A model generated the notes under the pieces. It saw only the letters and a list, made by a program, of their open reading frames with translations. It was not told where the DNA came from and made no database searches. Made by a program: the position numbers and the translations under genes. Shown piece by piece: positions 16,586 to 25,745 of a DNA stretch of 64,000 nt; the first letter of the stretch is position 1; each line of letters starts with the position of its first letter. The DNA is from Parapedobacter composti (GTDB taxonomy: Bacteria > Bacteroidota > Bacteroidia > Sphingobacteriales > Sphingobacteriaceae): positions 105,511 through 169,510 of the forward strand of contig NZ_FOLL01000009.1 of the NCBI RefSeq assembly GCF_900112315.1, in the 5' to 3' direction.

Positions 16586-17710
16586 TCAAATCCCTTTTTC
16601 CCGTCGGATATGGATGTCAAAAAAACGCAACTTTCGCTCAGGGATGTTGGGGAAGGCTTCCATAGTTACCGTCAACGTATCATCGATGTAAGCCCCCTCA
16701 GCATATGAGGGAAACCAGAAATCCACCCACTTCAAGCCTTCCAACAGTGCGTTGGCGTAGCGTTTATCCGCAAAGGTGCTCTTCATTTTAACGTTCCCCG
16801 GCACGCCATGTTTACTTACGTTAACCGTAAATTCGATTTTCGACGGCAATGGCATTTCCTCCAGTTCGCCGAACCAGTCTTCCAAATGTTTGCCCAGGTA
16901 AGCGGTAAACCCCGAATACGCATCAATCGTGCATGGTTTACCGTTCATTTCCACGGCCCTGTTGAAAAAGTCCACTGGTACCAGCGCATACCGCGGCGCA
17001 TCGTGGAACAGTTCGTTCGGGTACGCGTCATATCCGCTGACGAACTTGCCATGCTGGTAAAATTCATACCCCGCATCTTCCTTCCTCCCCCCATCAAACA
17101 CATACTCGATCGCCCACGCCCCATGCGGTCGTCCCTCCACTACTCTTCCTTTACGATTGTACCGGATATAGCCGAATGGGTTATAACCATCCGCCGTCAC
17201 CTCAAACTCGTACCGGCCTTTCCCGTTAACGACCCGATGACGCCCCCGCTGGTCCCAAAAATTATGGATAAACACTCCGCCGGCGCCAAACTCCACCTCG
17301 AGCAACGGTTTTCCGTCCGGATAATAATATTTCCACATCCCCTGGGGCAGGTCGTGCTGAAAGGTCACGTCCCATTTCAACTGACCGTTGGAGTGGTAAG
17401 CCCTAAACTGACCGTCCTTTTTGCCATCGCGGTAGCTACCGCGCAGTACGGCGCGTCCTTGGTTATTAAAGTCGGTAAATTCGTCGATGAACATCCGTTT
17501 ACGGAAATCGTAATACCCCACCCGTTCAATGGCCTTAAACTGGCAATGCTTGTCGGCTAAGTAATACTGGTCGTCATAGAAAAACCGGGTCATACCATTA
17601 GGGGCGTCTTCATAATACACCGGCTCGCTGTGCAAAGCCGTATCCTGGCCGCCCGACACATCCGCCGGAGACCCTGTCCATACCAACCATGCCCACAACA
17701 AGACGTTCAT
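16586..17710 (-). CDS. Exported MORN-like repeat protein with TonB-C-like C-terminus
   Basis: I choose the ATG at 17710, which overlaps the polA stop as TGATG and gives a proper signal peptide (MNVLLWAWLVWTGSPADVSG). An in-frame ATG 18 bp further up is possible. The middle of the protein (about residues 60-240) carries repeated MORN or antitoxin-type units such as GSYRDGKKDGQFRAYHSNGQLKWDV and GMWKYYYPDGKPLLEVEF. The C-terminal 90 residues (IEFTVNVSKHGVPGNVKMKS...) resemble the TonB C-terminal fold found in many Bacteroidota periplasmic proteins. The function is unknown and it is probably periplasmic. It is translationally coupled to polA, which is odd for an exported protein. Confidence 0.7.
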   Translation of the reverse strand: MNVLLWAWLVWTGSPADVSGGQDTALHSEPVYYEDAPNGMTRFFYDDQYYLADKHCQFKAIERVGYYDFRKRMFIDEFTDFNNQGRAVLRGSYRDGKKDGQFRAYHSNGQLKWDVTFQHDLPQGMWKYYYPDGKPLLEVEFGAGGVFIHNFWDQRGRHRVVNGKGRYEFEVTADGYNPFGYIRYNRKGRVVEGRPHGAWAIEYVFDGGRKEDAGYEFYQHGKFVSGYDAYPNELFHDAPRYALVPVDFFNRAVEMNGKPCTIDAYSGFTAYLGKHLEDWFGELEEMPLPSKIEFTVNVSKHGVPGNVKMKSTFADKRYANALLEGLKWVDFWFPSYAEGAYIDDTLTVTMEAFPNIPERKLRFFDIHIRREKGI

Positions 17711-20505
17711 CAGTGCGCTTCCAGCCAATTCCTTCCTTCACCCAATTCCACCACGATGGGTACGGCCATGGTCAAGGCATTTTTCATGTGCCGCTCCACC
17801 AGCTCCCTAAACTCCGCCACCTCCTCCAAGGGCACATCAAACACCAATTCATCGTGCACCTGCATGGTCATTTTCCCACGCAGCCGTTTTTGATTGATTT
17901 CCTCGTAAATACCGATCATCGCCACCTTAATCATATCCGCTGCCGATCCCTGAATCGGCGCATTGATGGCATTCCGCTCAGCAAACCCACGTACGGTCTG
18001 GTTGGCTGAATTGATATCCCTCAAATAGCGGCGGCGTTTCAGCAGCGTCTCCACATAACCATGTTCCTTCGCGAAGTTGATGGTATCATTCATGTATCGT
18101 TTAATTCCGGGGTACTGGGTAAAATACTGGTCAATGATTTGCGCGGCTTCTGTACGGGGTATACCCAGATTTTGCGATAAACCAAAGGCCGATTGCCCGT
18201 AAATAATGCCGAAGTTGACCGCCTTGGCATTCCGGCGCTGTTCGGCCGTCACCGCCTCCAAGGGTACCCCATAAACCTTTGCAGCCGTAGCCCGATGCAC
18301 GTCCAGCCCCTTAGAAAAAGCCTCCAGCATACCTTCGTCGCCGCTCATGTGGGCTACCAGCCGCAATTCAATCTGCGAATAGTCGGCCGAAAGGATCACA
18401 TGTTCATCATCCCTCGGTATGAAGGCTTTCCGTATTTCCCGTCCCCGTTCAGTCCGGATAGGAATATTTTGCAAGTTGGGATTGGTTGAACTGAGCCGTC
18501 CCGTAGCGGCTACCGCCTGGTTATACGAAGTATGCACCCGGCCGGTCACCGGATTAAGCAATGCCGGCAATGCGTCCACATAAGTCGATTTCAGCTTCTG
18601 CAACTGCCTAAACTCCAATATATCCTTTACGATATCACTCTTGGATGCCAGGGCCAGCAAAACATCCTCTCCGGTTTTATACTGTCCGGTTTTTGTTTTT
18701 TTGGCTTTGGGGTCAAGCTTCAGCTTTTCGAACAGCACCTCTCCCAGTTGTTTGGGCGAAGCGATATTAAACCGTACGCCCGCTTTTTCATAGATGGTTT
18801 TCTCAATGGCTGCACTGTCTCGTTGCAGCGTTTCCGAGAGCTGCCGCAGCACCGGCACATCGATATTCACTCCGGTCTGTTCCATGCCAGCCAGCACATA
18901 AACCAGCGGAAACTCCACTTTACGGGCCAGGTCGGCCGCCTCGGCCTTTTCCAGCAATGGCTCAAACACCTTCTTCAGCTGCAGGGTAATATCCGCATCT
19001 TCGGCCGCATATTCCTTGATGGCTTCCAGATCAACATCCTGCATATTTCCCTGGTTCTTACCTTTCGGCCCGATTAGGTCGGTAATCGGCACCGGGGTAT
19101 AGCCCAGGTAATTCTCGGCCAGCAAATCCATGCCGTGCCGGGTATCGGGGTCAATGAGGTAATGGGCCAGCATCGTATCAAACAGCGCACCTTTCACCGT
19201 AATCCCGTACCGGGCCAGCAACAGGATATCAAACTTTGTGTTTTGGCCCACTTTCTCAATGGCTTCGTTTTCGAAAACCGGTTTGAATGAGCTAAGCACC
19301 CCCAAACAAGCCTCCCTATCCGGTGGCGTCGGCACGTACCACGCTTTTCCCGGTTCTATGGCAAAAGAAAGCCCCACCATATCGGCCGTGTTGGCATCCG
19401 TGCCGGTTGTCTCCGTATCAAAGCAAAAGCTCGGCTGTTCTGCCAGCAATGCAGCCAATTCGTGCTGTTTTTCGGTAGTGTCCGCCAAAAAGTATTCATG
19501 TGGTGTGTTATGAATGTGCTTGCCTACCGGGGGAGGTTCGTACGTTGCTGCAACCGGGGTTTCCGCGCCTTCCACTGCATTGCCGAACAAATCCATCTGC
19601 GCCCCTACGGAAGCTTTGGTTTCCAACACATTGAAGCCCTCGCCGAACACCCGCTTGCCCAAGGTGCGGAATTCCAATTCCGCAAACAAGGGCTCCAACA
19701 CTTCCGGGTTCGGCTCACGCAACGCCAACCGTTCTTCGTCCAGTGTAATGGGTACATCCAATTGGATGGTCGCCAGCTTTTTGGAAATTAACCCCTGCTC
19801 ACCGAAAATCTCCACCTTTTCGCGCTGCTTGCCTTTGAGCTGATCGGCATTAGCCAATAGGTTCTCAACAGAGCCGAAGCGCTGGATCAACTCCTTAGCG
19901 GTCTTTTCCCCGATGCCCGGAATACCCGGTATATTGTCTACGGAATCACCCCAAAGACCAAGGATATCGATAACCTGTCTGACGTCGGTCACCTCCCATT
20001 TCGCCAATATCTCCTTTACCCCCAGTATTTCGGCTCCATTGCCCATCCGGGCGGGCTTATAGATAAAAATACGGTCCGACACCAACTGCCCGAAATCTTT
20101 ATCCGGAGTCATGCAATACACGGTAAAACCCTGTTGTTCGGCCTGCTTGGCCAACGTACCGATGATGTCATCGGCTTCATAGCCATCCAAGGTAATGAGC
20201 GGAATGTTAAACCCTTCCACAATTTGATACACATAGGGGATTGCCGCCGCCAAATCTTCCGGAATTGCCTGCCTGTTGGCTTTGTATTGTTCGAACTCCG
20301 CGTGGCGGTTGGTGGGGGCCATCGTATCGAATACCACTGCAATATGGGTAGGCTGCTGGTTCTTCAACACCTCCAGCAACGTATTGATAAACCCAAAGAT
20401 TGCCGAGGTATTAAACCCTGCCGAAGTAAGCCTTGGGGTTTTACTCAGTGCAAAATATGCCCTGTATATCAAGGCCATCCCATCCAATAAAAATAATTTT
20501 TTCAC
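17710..20505 (-). CDS. polA: DNA polymerase I
   Basis: I place the start at the GTG at 20505 (VKKLFLLDGMALIYRAYFAL), the usual PolA N-terminus. The longer upstream frame would begin beyond the promoter element at 20529-20536. The product is about 931 residues. The 5'-nuclease domain comes first, including GYEADDIIGTLA and GDSVDNIPGIPGIGEKTA. A 3'-5' exonuclease domain follows with its DxE motif intact (CFDTETTGTDA). The polymerase domain has DYSQIELRLVAHMSGD, RRNAKAVNFGIIYGQS and MQVHDELVFDVP. All three activities look intact, so it should excise primers, proofread and repair. The gene is divergent from rsgA. Confidence 0.96.
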   Translation of the reverse strand: MKKLFLLDGMALIYRAYFALSKTPRLTSAGFNTSAIFGFINTLLEVLKNQQPTHIAVVFDTMAPTNRHAEFEQYKANRQAIPEDLAAAIPYVYQIVEGFNIPLITLDGYEADDIIGTLAKQAEQQGFTVYCMTPDKDFGQLVSDRIFIYKPARMGNGAEILGVKEILAKWEVTDVRQVIDILGLWGDSVDNIPGIPGIGEKTAKELIQRFGSVENLLANADQLKGKQREKVEIFGEQGLISKKLATIQLDVPITLDEERLALREPNPEVLEPLFAELEFRTLGKRVFGEGFNVLETKASVGAQMDLFGNAVEGAETPVAATYEPPPVGKHIHNTPHEYFLADTTEKQHELAALLAEQPSFCFDTETTGTDANTADMVGLSFAIEPGKAWYVPTPPDREACLGVLSSFKPVFENEAIEKVGQNTKFDILLLARYGITVKGALFDTMLAHYLIDPDTRHGMDLLAENYLGYTPVPITDLIGPKGKNQGNMQDVDLEAIKEYAAEDADITLQLKKVFEPLLEKAEAADLARKVEFPLVYVLAGMEQTGVNIDVPVLRQLSETLQRDSAAIEKTIYEKAGVRFNIASPKQLGEVLFEKLKLDPKAKKTKTGQYKTGEDVLLALASKSDIVKDILEFRQLQKLKSTYVDALPALLNPVTGRVHTSYNQAVAATGRLSSTNPNLQNIPIRTERGREIRKAFIPRDDEHVILSADYSQIELRLVAHMSGDEGMLEAFSKGLDVHRATAAKVYGVPLEAVTAEQRRNAKAVNFGIIYGQSAFGLSQNLGIPRTEAAQIIDQYFTQYPGIKRYMNDTINFAKEHGYVETLLKRRRYLRDINSANQTVRGFAERNAINAPIQGSAADMIKVAMIGIYEEINQKRLRGKMTMQVHDELVFDVPLEEVAEFRELVERHMKNALTMAVPIVVELGEGRNWLEAH

Positions 20506-20528
20506 GCCGCTGTCAATTGGTGCCGACA

Positions 20529-20536
20529 CAAAGATA
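20529..20536 (-). promoter_or_regulatory. -7 element of the polA promoter
   Basis: The minus strand reads TATCTTTG, a perfect TAnnTTTG, 24 bp upstream of the GTG start at 20505. No clear TTG -33 sits at the usual distance. Its position argues against translation from the upstream ATG at 20595. Confidence 0.5.
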
Positions 20537-20606
20537 AGGGATATTGTGGTTTTTTTCCGACTTTTGTGGGCATGGCAATACACGCATCGGCGCATTACGG
20601 GATAGT

Positions 20607-21527
20607 ATGAAAGGCTTGGTCACCAAATCAACAGGGAGCTGGTACGAGGTGCTCGGCGACGATGGCCTCCGGTATAACTGTCGCATCAAGGGAAAATTCC
20701 GCACCAAAGCCATCAAAACCACTAACCCCATTGCCGTGGGCGACTGGGTGGATATCAGTCCCGAACCCGAACAAGAGACAGCCATCATCACCCACCTGCA
20801 CGAACGCCGCAATTACATCATCCGCAAATCGGTAAACCTTTCGCGGCAGGCCCAGATCATCGCAGCCAACCTTGATCAGGCATTCCTGGTCGTCACGTTA
20901 GCCTCGCCGTTCACCTCGCTGGGTTTTATTGACCGTTTTCTCGTCACCGCCGAAGCCTACGATATTCCCGCGGGACTGTTATTCAACAAGCTGGATCTGT
21001 TCAGCGACGAGGGTCTGCAGATTTTGCGTGAATATGAATCTATTTACACCAACATCGGGTACCCCTGCTATGAGGTGTCCGCACTTCGGGGTACCAATAT
21101 CGAAACCGTTAAAGGGTTATTCAAAGACAAAACCACGTTAATTTCCGGTCATTCGGGCGTGGGAAAATCCACCCTTATCAATGCGCTTCACCCCGGCGCG
21201 GCATTGCGCACTGCCGATATTTCAGACTGGTCTGACAAGGGCAGGCATACCACCACGTTTGCCGAAATGATCCGGCTACCCTTCGGCGGCCAGCTTATTG
21301 ACACCCCGGGCATCCGTGAACTGGGTGTCATCGATATCGAATCCCATGAGTTGAGCCACTTCTTCCCTGAAATGCGTGCATTGATGCACGAGTGCCGCTT
21401 CAACGATTGCCGCCACATTAATGAACCCGGCTGTGCGGTACTGGCCGCTTTGGAAGAAGGCGACATCGCCCCCAGCCGCTATGAGAGTTACCTCAGCATC
21501 TACCACGGTAACGATACGCGTGCATAG
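20607..21527 (+). CDS. rsgA: Ribosome small-subunit biogenesis GTPase RsgA
   Basis: I take the ATG at 20607 (MKGLVTKSTGSWYEV) and not the upstream in-frame ATG, because it gives the family start. The 306-residue protein has an N-terminal OB fold and then a circularly permuted GTPase. G4 NKLD is at residues 127-130 and precedes G1 GHSGVGKST (near 175) and G3 DTPG. A C-terminal zinc finger of the CRFNDCRHINEPGC type completes the fold. RsgA helps mature the 30S subunit by checking the decoding site. It is divergent from polA across about 100 bp. Confidence 0.96.
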   Translation: MKGLVTKSTGSWYEVLGDDGLRYNCRIKGKFRTKAIKTTNPIAVGDWVDISPEPEQETAIITHLHERRNYIIRKSVNLSRQAQIIAANLDQAFLVVTLASPFTSLGFIDRFLVTAEAYDIPAGLLFNKLDLFSDEGLQILREYESIYTNIGYPCYEVSALRGTNIETVKGLFKDKTTLISGHSGVGKSTLINALHPGAALRTADISDWSDKGRHTTTFAEMIRLPFGGQLIDTPGIRELGVIDIESHELSHFFPEMRALMHECRFNDCRHINEPGCAVLAALEEGDIAPSRYESYLSIYHGNDTRA

Positions 21528-21602
21528 CTTATCCGCACCGCAGCACGAGAACCGTTGCAATTTTGAGCAAAAAAACGGATGTTTGACCCATAAGTCACCG
21601 CC

Positions 21603-22421
21603 ATGTATCATCTAATCGAAGAAACCGTAGCGTTCATCAAACACCGTATTGGTGATTTCACTCCTGAATTTGGCATAATTTTAGGCACCGGACTGGGCGG
21701 GTTGGCCGAAGAAATCGCCATATCACGGCAACTGATGTATGCCAACATCCCTAACTTTCCCATTTCCACCGTCGAATTCCATACCGGAAAACTCGTCTTC
21801 GGTACCCTTAACGGGCGCCGCGTGGTTGCCATGCAGGGACGTCTCCATCATTACGAAGGATATAGCATGCAGCAGATTACCTTCCCCGTGCGGGTCATGA
21901 AAGCCCTGGGCATACAAAAACTGTTTGTATCGAACGCTTCGGGGTCACTCAACCCTGCGATCCGGAAGGGCGACCTGGCCATCATCGAGGATCACATCAA
22001 CCTTTTACCAGACAATCCCCTGCGGGGTCCTAATGATATCCGGCTCGGTCCACGTTTCCCGGATATGAGCCAGCCTTATGATGCCGTGCTGATCCGCGAA
22101 GCGCTGGCCATTGCCCAGCGCGAAGGCATTACCGCCCATCGGGCCGTATATGTAGCTACCCCCGGACCGAACCTGGAGACGAAGGCAGAGTACCGGTACA
22201 TGCGGATTATCGGCGGCGATATCGTGGGCATGAGCACCGTACCGGAGGTCATTGCGGCCAACCATATGGGACTGCCCGTCTTTGCCGTCTCGGTGGTTAC
22301 TGACGAAGGGTTCCATGCCGATCTCCAGCCCGTGTCTCTTGCCGAAATTGTCGAAGTGGCCGCCACGGCGGAACCGAAGATGACATTAATATTGAAAGAA
22401 TTGGTAGCTTTGCAGCAATGA
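21603..22421 (+). CDS. punA: Purine-nucleoside phosphorylase
   Basis: This 272-residue protein is a trimeric-type PNP. GIILGTGLGGLAEE is the phosphate-binding start, MQGRLHHYEGY contains the catalytic-site His, and VSNASGSLNPAIRKGDLAIIEDHINLL, YVATPGPNLETKAEYRYMRIIGGDIVGMSTVPEV and VVTDEGF follow. It converts purine nucleosides plus phosphate to free base and ribose-1-phosphate in the salvage pathway. The last codons overlap the porin gene start by 4 bp (22418-22421). Confidence 0.95.
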   Translation: MYHLIEETVAFIKHRIGDFTPEFGIILGTGLGGLAEEIAISRQLMYANIPNFPISTVEFHTGKLVFGTLNGRRVVAMQGRLHHYEGYSMQQITFPVRVMKALGIQKLFVSNASGSLNPAIRKGDLAIIEDHINLLPDNPLRGPNDIRLGPRFPDMSQPYDAVLIREALAIAQREGITAHRAVYVATPGPNLETKAEYRYMRIIGGDIVGMSTVPEVIAANHMGLPVFAVSVVTDEGFHADLQPVSLAEIVEVAATAEPKMTLILKELVALQQ

Positions 22422-24406
22422 ATACCATGCTGCGCATCTTGCTGCTTTTCTTAGGCTGTCTCTCGTGCTTACCGGCGCTGCACGCGCAGGAAGAAGAATT
22501 CAGCAGCGCCTTGGATTCGGCAAGGGCGGCAGAAGACAACAAGAAAGACACGGTAATCTATTCGGCGAGGTATGTGCGGTATACCACCTTGGCCATGATG
22601 AAACAAGGCACATTCACTTACCAGATTGACACGCTGCATAAAAACTTCCAATATTACAACCCTCAGCAACAACCCCGTAACCCCAGCATCCACCTGGGCA
22701 GCTATGGACTGGCCACGCGCGACCTGCTTTTCACCCCCAATAAGACCATTGGGTTCCAAACCGGATTTCACAGTTTGGAACGGTATATTTACCAGCCCGA
22801 TTCCATCAAGTATTATCGGGCCCGTGCGCCGTTTTCGGAGTTATATAACGTGGGGTTCTTTTTTGACGACCAGATCATCCGCGCTAAAGTCACCCAAAAT
22901 GTCACTCCACAACTTAATATCGGCGGCGAATTCCATGCGGCCCGGGCCGACGGTTACTATATCAACCAGCGGTATAACGATCTGAAGTCAGCCGTCTTTG
23001 CTTGGTATGAATCGCCGAATCACCGCTATAATCTGCTGACCAATGCCGTATTTAACCGATTGATTTCCGGTGAAAACGGCGCCGTGCTCAACGACACGCT
23101 GTTCCGCTTCGACGAGCGGCAAGGCAGCGATTCAGAGCCTGTGCGCCTACGCGGCATGCGCGACGACCGGCCACGGAACACGTGGCGCGACAACAGCGTA
23201 TTCCTCAGGCAAAGCCTTTTCATAGGCCGCATAGATACCATCAACGCCGACCAACCCGAGCAGCAGCTGCTGCCCACCAACCGGATGTCCCATAGCTTCA
23301 GCTACCGGAAACGCAATTTCCAGTTCTTCAAGAACGAAGAAGATATCTACAACGCCTTCCCTTTCGGCGAAAGCGTGCATACAACGGATACTACTGAGGT
23401 CACCACCATCACCAACGATTTCGGTTACAGCTTTTACCTTCGGGGCAATTCCGTCGGCTTTATCAAAAATGAGGTCAAGCTCGACCTCGGATACCAGCAT
23501 GACATGCATTGGTACCGCGACCGGGGTTACGAAACCTTCCTTCAAAACAATACCCTTAAAGCCGGTGTCGGCTACCGCTTCAGTGACCGCGTGCGCATCA
23601 CCGGCGATTTCAACCAGATTGTACAAGGCAACAATTTCGGCGACTACCTATACGAAGCGCAGGCGGCGATTTTGTTAAGCAATGCCGTGGGGCGTGTGGT
23701 ATTAGGCGCCTACACCCAAAACAAATCGCCAGAACAGTTATTCCAGCGGGTAAACTATACGTACCACCAGTGGGAACGTAACTTTGACAAAACCAAAACA
23801 ACGAACCTGTCATTTACCTATGAAAATCCGGTCCTCGGGTTTTCAGGCAAAGCCGAATACTTCCTGATCTCCAACCATCTTTATTTTAGGGAGGTAGACA
23901 ACCCCAACGCTGACCCGCGCCTGCTCCGCGTTATTGAACCTGTACAGTGGAGTAACGACATCAACTTGCTGAAGCTTTCCGTAAGCCAGAATTTTGCACT
24001 CGGGGGATTCCATTTTGACAACTATGGCGTATACCAGCGGTCGGATTACAACCATATCCTTGCCATTCCGGAACTATACACCTGGCACAGCGTTTACTAC
24101 AACGACCTGCTTTACAAGGTCGTCGATTTCAACATCGGTTTTGATGTACGCTTCAATACACCGTTCCGTACCCCCTCCTACGCCATTAATATAGGCCAGT
24201 TTTACAATGATAATGCGGGCATTGAGTTTTCTACGTATCCCATCGTCGATGTATGGACCACCGCCACCATCAAACGCGTTAATCTCTTTTTGAGCTATAA
24301 TTTCATCAATCAGCACGTATGGCCACCCGGCTATTACACGGTACGCCGGTATCCGATGCAGAATGCCAATCTCCGCGTAGGTATCGCGTGGAAATTTTAC
24401 GATTAA
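22418..24406 (+). CDS. Putative outer-membrane beta-barrel porin (Porin_10 type)
   Basis: This 662-residue protein has a signal peptide (LRILLLFLGCLSCLPALHAQ). A long run of alternating polar and aromatic residues follows, typical of a beta-barrel (for example HSFSYRKRNFQFFKNEEDIYN and GFHFDNYGVYQRSDYNHILAI), ending in an aromatic C-terminus (VGIAWKFYD). It fits the Bacteroidota putative porin family whose members start with FQYYNPQ...NLGSYGLAT-like text, here FQYYNPQQQPRNPSIHLGSYGLAT. It probably forms an outer-membrane channel of unknown specificity. It is coupled by a 4-bp overlap to the nucleoside phosphorylase gene, which hints at nucleoside uptake, but that is only context. Confidence 0.85.
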   Translation: MNTMLRILLLFLGCLSCLPALHAQEEEFSSALDSARAAEDNKKDTVIYSARYVRYTTLAMMKQGTFTYQIDTLHKNFQYYNPQQQPRNPSIHLGSYGLATRDLLFTPNKTIGFQTGFHSLERYIYQPDSIKYYRARAPFSELYNVGFFFDDQIIRAKVTQNVTPQLNIGGEFHAARADGYYINQRYNDLKSAVFAWYESPNHRYNLLTNAVFNRLISGENGAVLNDTLFRFDERQGSDSEPVRLRGMRDDRPRNTWRDNSVFLRQSLFIGRIDTINADQPEQQLLPTNRMSHSFSYRKRNFQFFKNEEDIYNAFPFGESVHTTDTTEVTTITNDFGYSFYLRGNSVGFIKNEVKLDLGYQHDMHWYRDRGYETFLQNNTLKAGVGYRFSDRVRITGDFNQIVQGNNFGDYLYEAQAAILLSNAVGRVVLGAYTQNKSPEQLFQRVNYTYHQWERNFDKTKTTNLSFTYENPVLGFSGKAEYFLISNHLYFREVDNPNADPRLLRVIEPVQWSNDINLLKLSVSQNFALGGFHFDNYGVYQRSDYNHILAIPELYTWHSVYYNDLLYKVVDFNIGFDVRFNTPFRTPSYAINIGQFYNDNAGIEFSTYPIVDVWTTATIKRVNLFLSYNFINQHVWPPGYYTVRRYPMQNANLRVGIAWKFYD

Positions 24407-24435
24407 CCGTGTTTCGAATTGCCCAAAGGACTGTT

Positions 24436-24864
24436 ATGGATAAAAAGTTATCAAAAAGGCTTGCCGAGATTGTAGACGCACTCCCCTTATTTGACGGTAT
24501 CCGAATCCTGGAGATCGGCTGCGGCCCGGGAGCAGCGGCCCGCGAGGTGTCCAAACGCATCGGTACAGGATATATTTTAGCCATCGACCGCTCCGCCAAG
24601 GCTATCCAGCAGGCCATCGCAGGTTCCCAAGCAGAAACGGCATCCGGACGGCTGGCCTTCCGGCATGTTGCCGTGGAGAATTTCGAACTCCAGGCCGATG
24701 AAGCCCCGTTTGACCTGGCATTTGCCATACGCGTCGGCGCGTTGGACGGCCGGCATCCCGAAATCGAAGCCCGGGCATTGGCAAAAATCGCAAAGGCGCT
24801 CACCAAAAAAGGTAAGTTGTTTATCGATGGCGGCAACCCGCTGAAAGAAATACCTTTACCATAG
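24436..24864 (+). CDS. Small SAM-dependent methyltransferase
   Basis: I start at 24436 (MDKKLSKRLAEIVDALPLF), since the longer frame would overlap the end of the porin gene. The 142-residue protein has the class I methyltransferase motif I (ILEIGCGPGAAAREV), motif II (ILAIDRSAKAI), a post-motif acidic region and the late strand GKLFIDGGNPL. It is short and stops after about five strands, so it may be a compact enzyme or lack its C-terminal part. The substrate is unknown. It lies 29 bp after the porin gene. Confidence 0.75.
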   Translation: MDKKLSKRLAEIVDALPLFDGIRILEIGCGPGAAAREVSKRIGTGYILAIDRSAKAIQQAIAGSQAETASGRLAFRHVAVENFELQADEAPFDLAFAIRVGALDGRHPEIEARALAKIAKALTKKGKLFIDGGNPLKEIPLP

Positions 24865-25034
24865 CGAGACCCATATCCTTCCGCAGGATCAAAAAAAGCA
24901 AATGAAAATATCCATCCCCGTCAAGCTTACCGAAAGCAACAATTTGGAAGCAGGTCAGTCAAGCAGCGGCGTACCGCGATATCGTGTGTAAACCGACATT
25001 ACTTTCGTAAATTTGCCTTTATTGAGGTTTTTAC

Positions 25035-25409
25035 TTGCTCCCCGATAAGACCGTTTTCCTCGACCTCTGGGCTACCTGGTGCAGCCCGTGCAAGGAAGAG
25101 TTTGCCTATAATGGGGAACTCCGCCGGTTCCTGGATGACCAGGGGATCATCCCCATGTATATTTCCATTGACCGCGACCTGGATGACCAGCGCTGGAAAG
25201 ACATGATCAAGTACTATGGCCTTGAAGGGTATCACCTGCGTGCCGGTCCGGAGCTGATGAAGGATATACGGCGCCTGTTCGGGAACGAAGGAACGCTGAC
25301 CATTCCCCGCTACGTATTGATCAAACACGGAAAAGTGGTTGGCACACGCATGCGGCCCCCGAGCGACGGAAAACTGCTTTATCAGCAAATTGCTGCGTGT
25401 TTGGAATAA
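25035..25409 (+). pseudogene. C-terminal remnant of a TlpA/ResA-type thiol-disulfide oxidoreductase
   Basis: The frame opens only from a TTG shortly after an in-frame stop. It encodes FLDLWATWCSPCKEEF, the thioredoxin-fold CxxC active site, followed by the strand-helix order of TlpA proteins and PRYVLIKHGKVVGTRMRPPSD with the cis-Pro region. The usual N-terminal signal peptide and the long DUF4369-like domain are absent. Upstream, only a 29-codon frame (24902-24991) with no recognisable content is seen. I read it as a deletion remnant. If translated, the product would be cytoplasmic and could still reduce disulfides. The region between it and the tRNA has no other gene. Confidence 0.65.
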
Positions 25410-25519
25410 TGCGGGAGCACAAATGTCTTGAAAGGAGGACTGCTCGATCCGTATCGGTTCGGCCTGTTCCACAAGTTCCGACGGTAAAAGAAGGGAGAAT
25501 TTGCTTGGCGCTATACCAC

Positions 25520-25557
25520 TAAAAAAGCCACTTTCCTGTGACGAAAGCGGCTTTTTG
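25520..25557 (-). terminator. Terminator beyond tRNA-Val (bidirectional shape)
   Basis: AAAAAGCCACTTTC pairs with GAAAGCGGCTTTTT across a 7-nt loop with one mismatch. A/T runs on both sides let it work in either direction, for the tRNA on the minus strand and for the plus-strand remnant before it. Confidence 0.8.
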
Positions 25558-25561
25558 ACTG

Positions 25562-25636
25562 TGGGAGCTACTGGATTCGAACCAGTGACCCTCTGCTTGT
25601 AAGGCAGATGCTCTGAACCAGCTGAGCTAAGCTCCC
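25562..25636 (-). tRNA. tRNA-Val (anticodon UAC)
   Basis: The minus strand gives a full cloverleaf. The acceptor stem is GGGAGCT/AGCTCCC with discriminator A. The D-arm has AGCTCAGCTGG, the anticodon stem-loop is TCTGC-CTTACAA-GCAGA with anticodon TAC, and the T-arm has GGTTCGAATCC. The length is 75 nt including the discriminator. The 3' CCA is not encoded (the genome reads CAG). It has its own promoter upstream and a terminator downstream. Confidence 0.95.
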
Positions 25637-25651
25637 TTGCTTTTGGGACTA

Positions 25652-25682
25652 CAAATATAGCGCAGTTCCGTGATATTCAAAA
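25652..25682 (-). promoter_or_regulatory. Promoter of tRNA-Val
   Basis: The minus strand reads TTTTG (25682-25678), 18 nt, then TATATTTG (25659-25652), a full Bacteroidota promoter. It ends 15 bp before the first tRNA base. Confidence 0.75.
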
Positions 25683-25745
25683 TTATTTTTGTATTTTTTT
25701 GAAGCAGGCGCTTAGAGTCGTAGTTTTACGTTTCACTTTGAATCA

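Noticed and set aside
24902..24991. 29-codon frame upstream of the TlpA remnant
   Set aside because: It is too short, with no recognisable sequence, and is not in frame with the thioredoxin piece; I could not support it as a gene.
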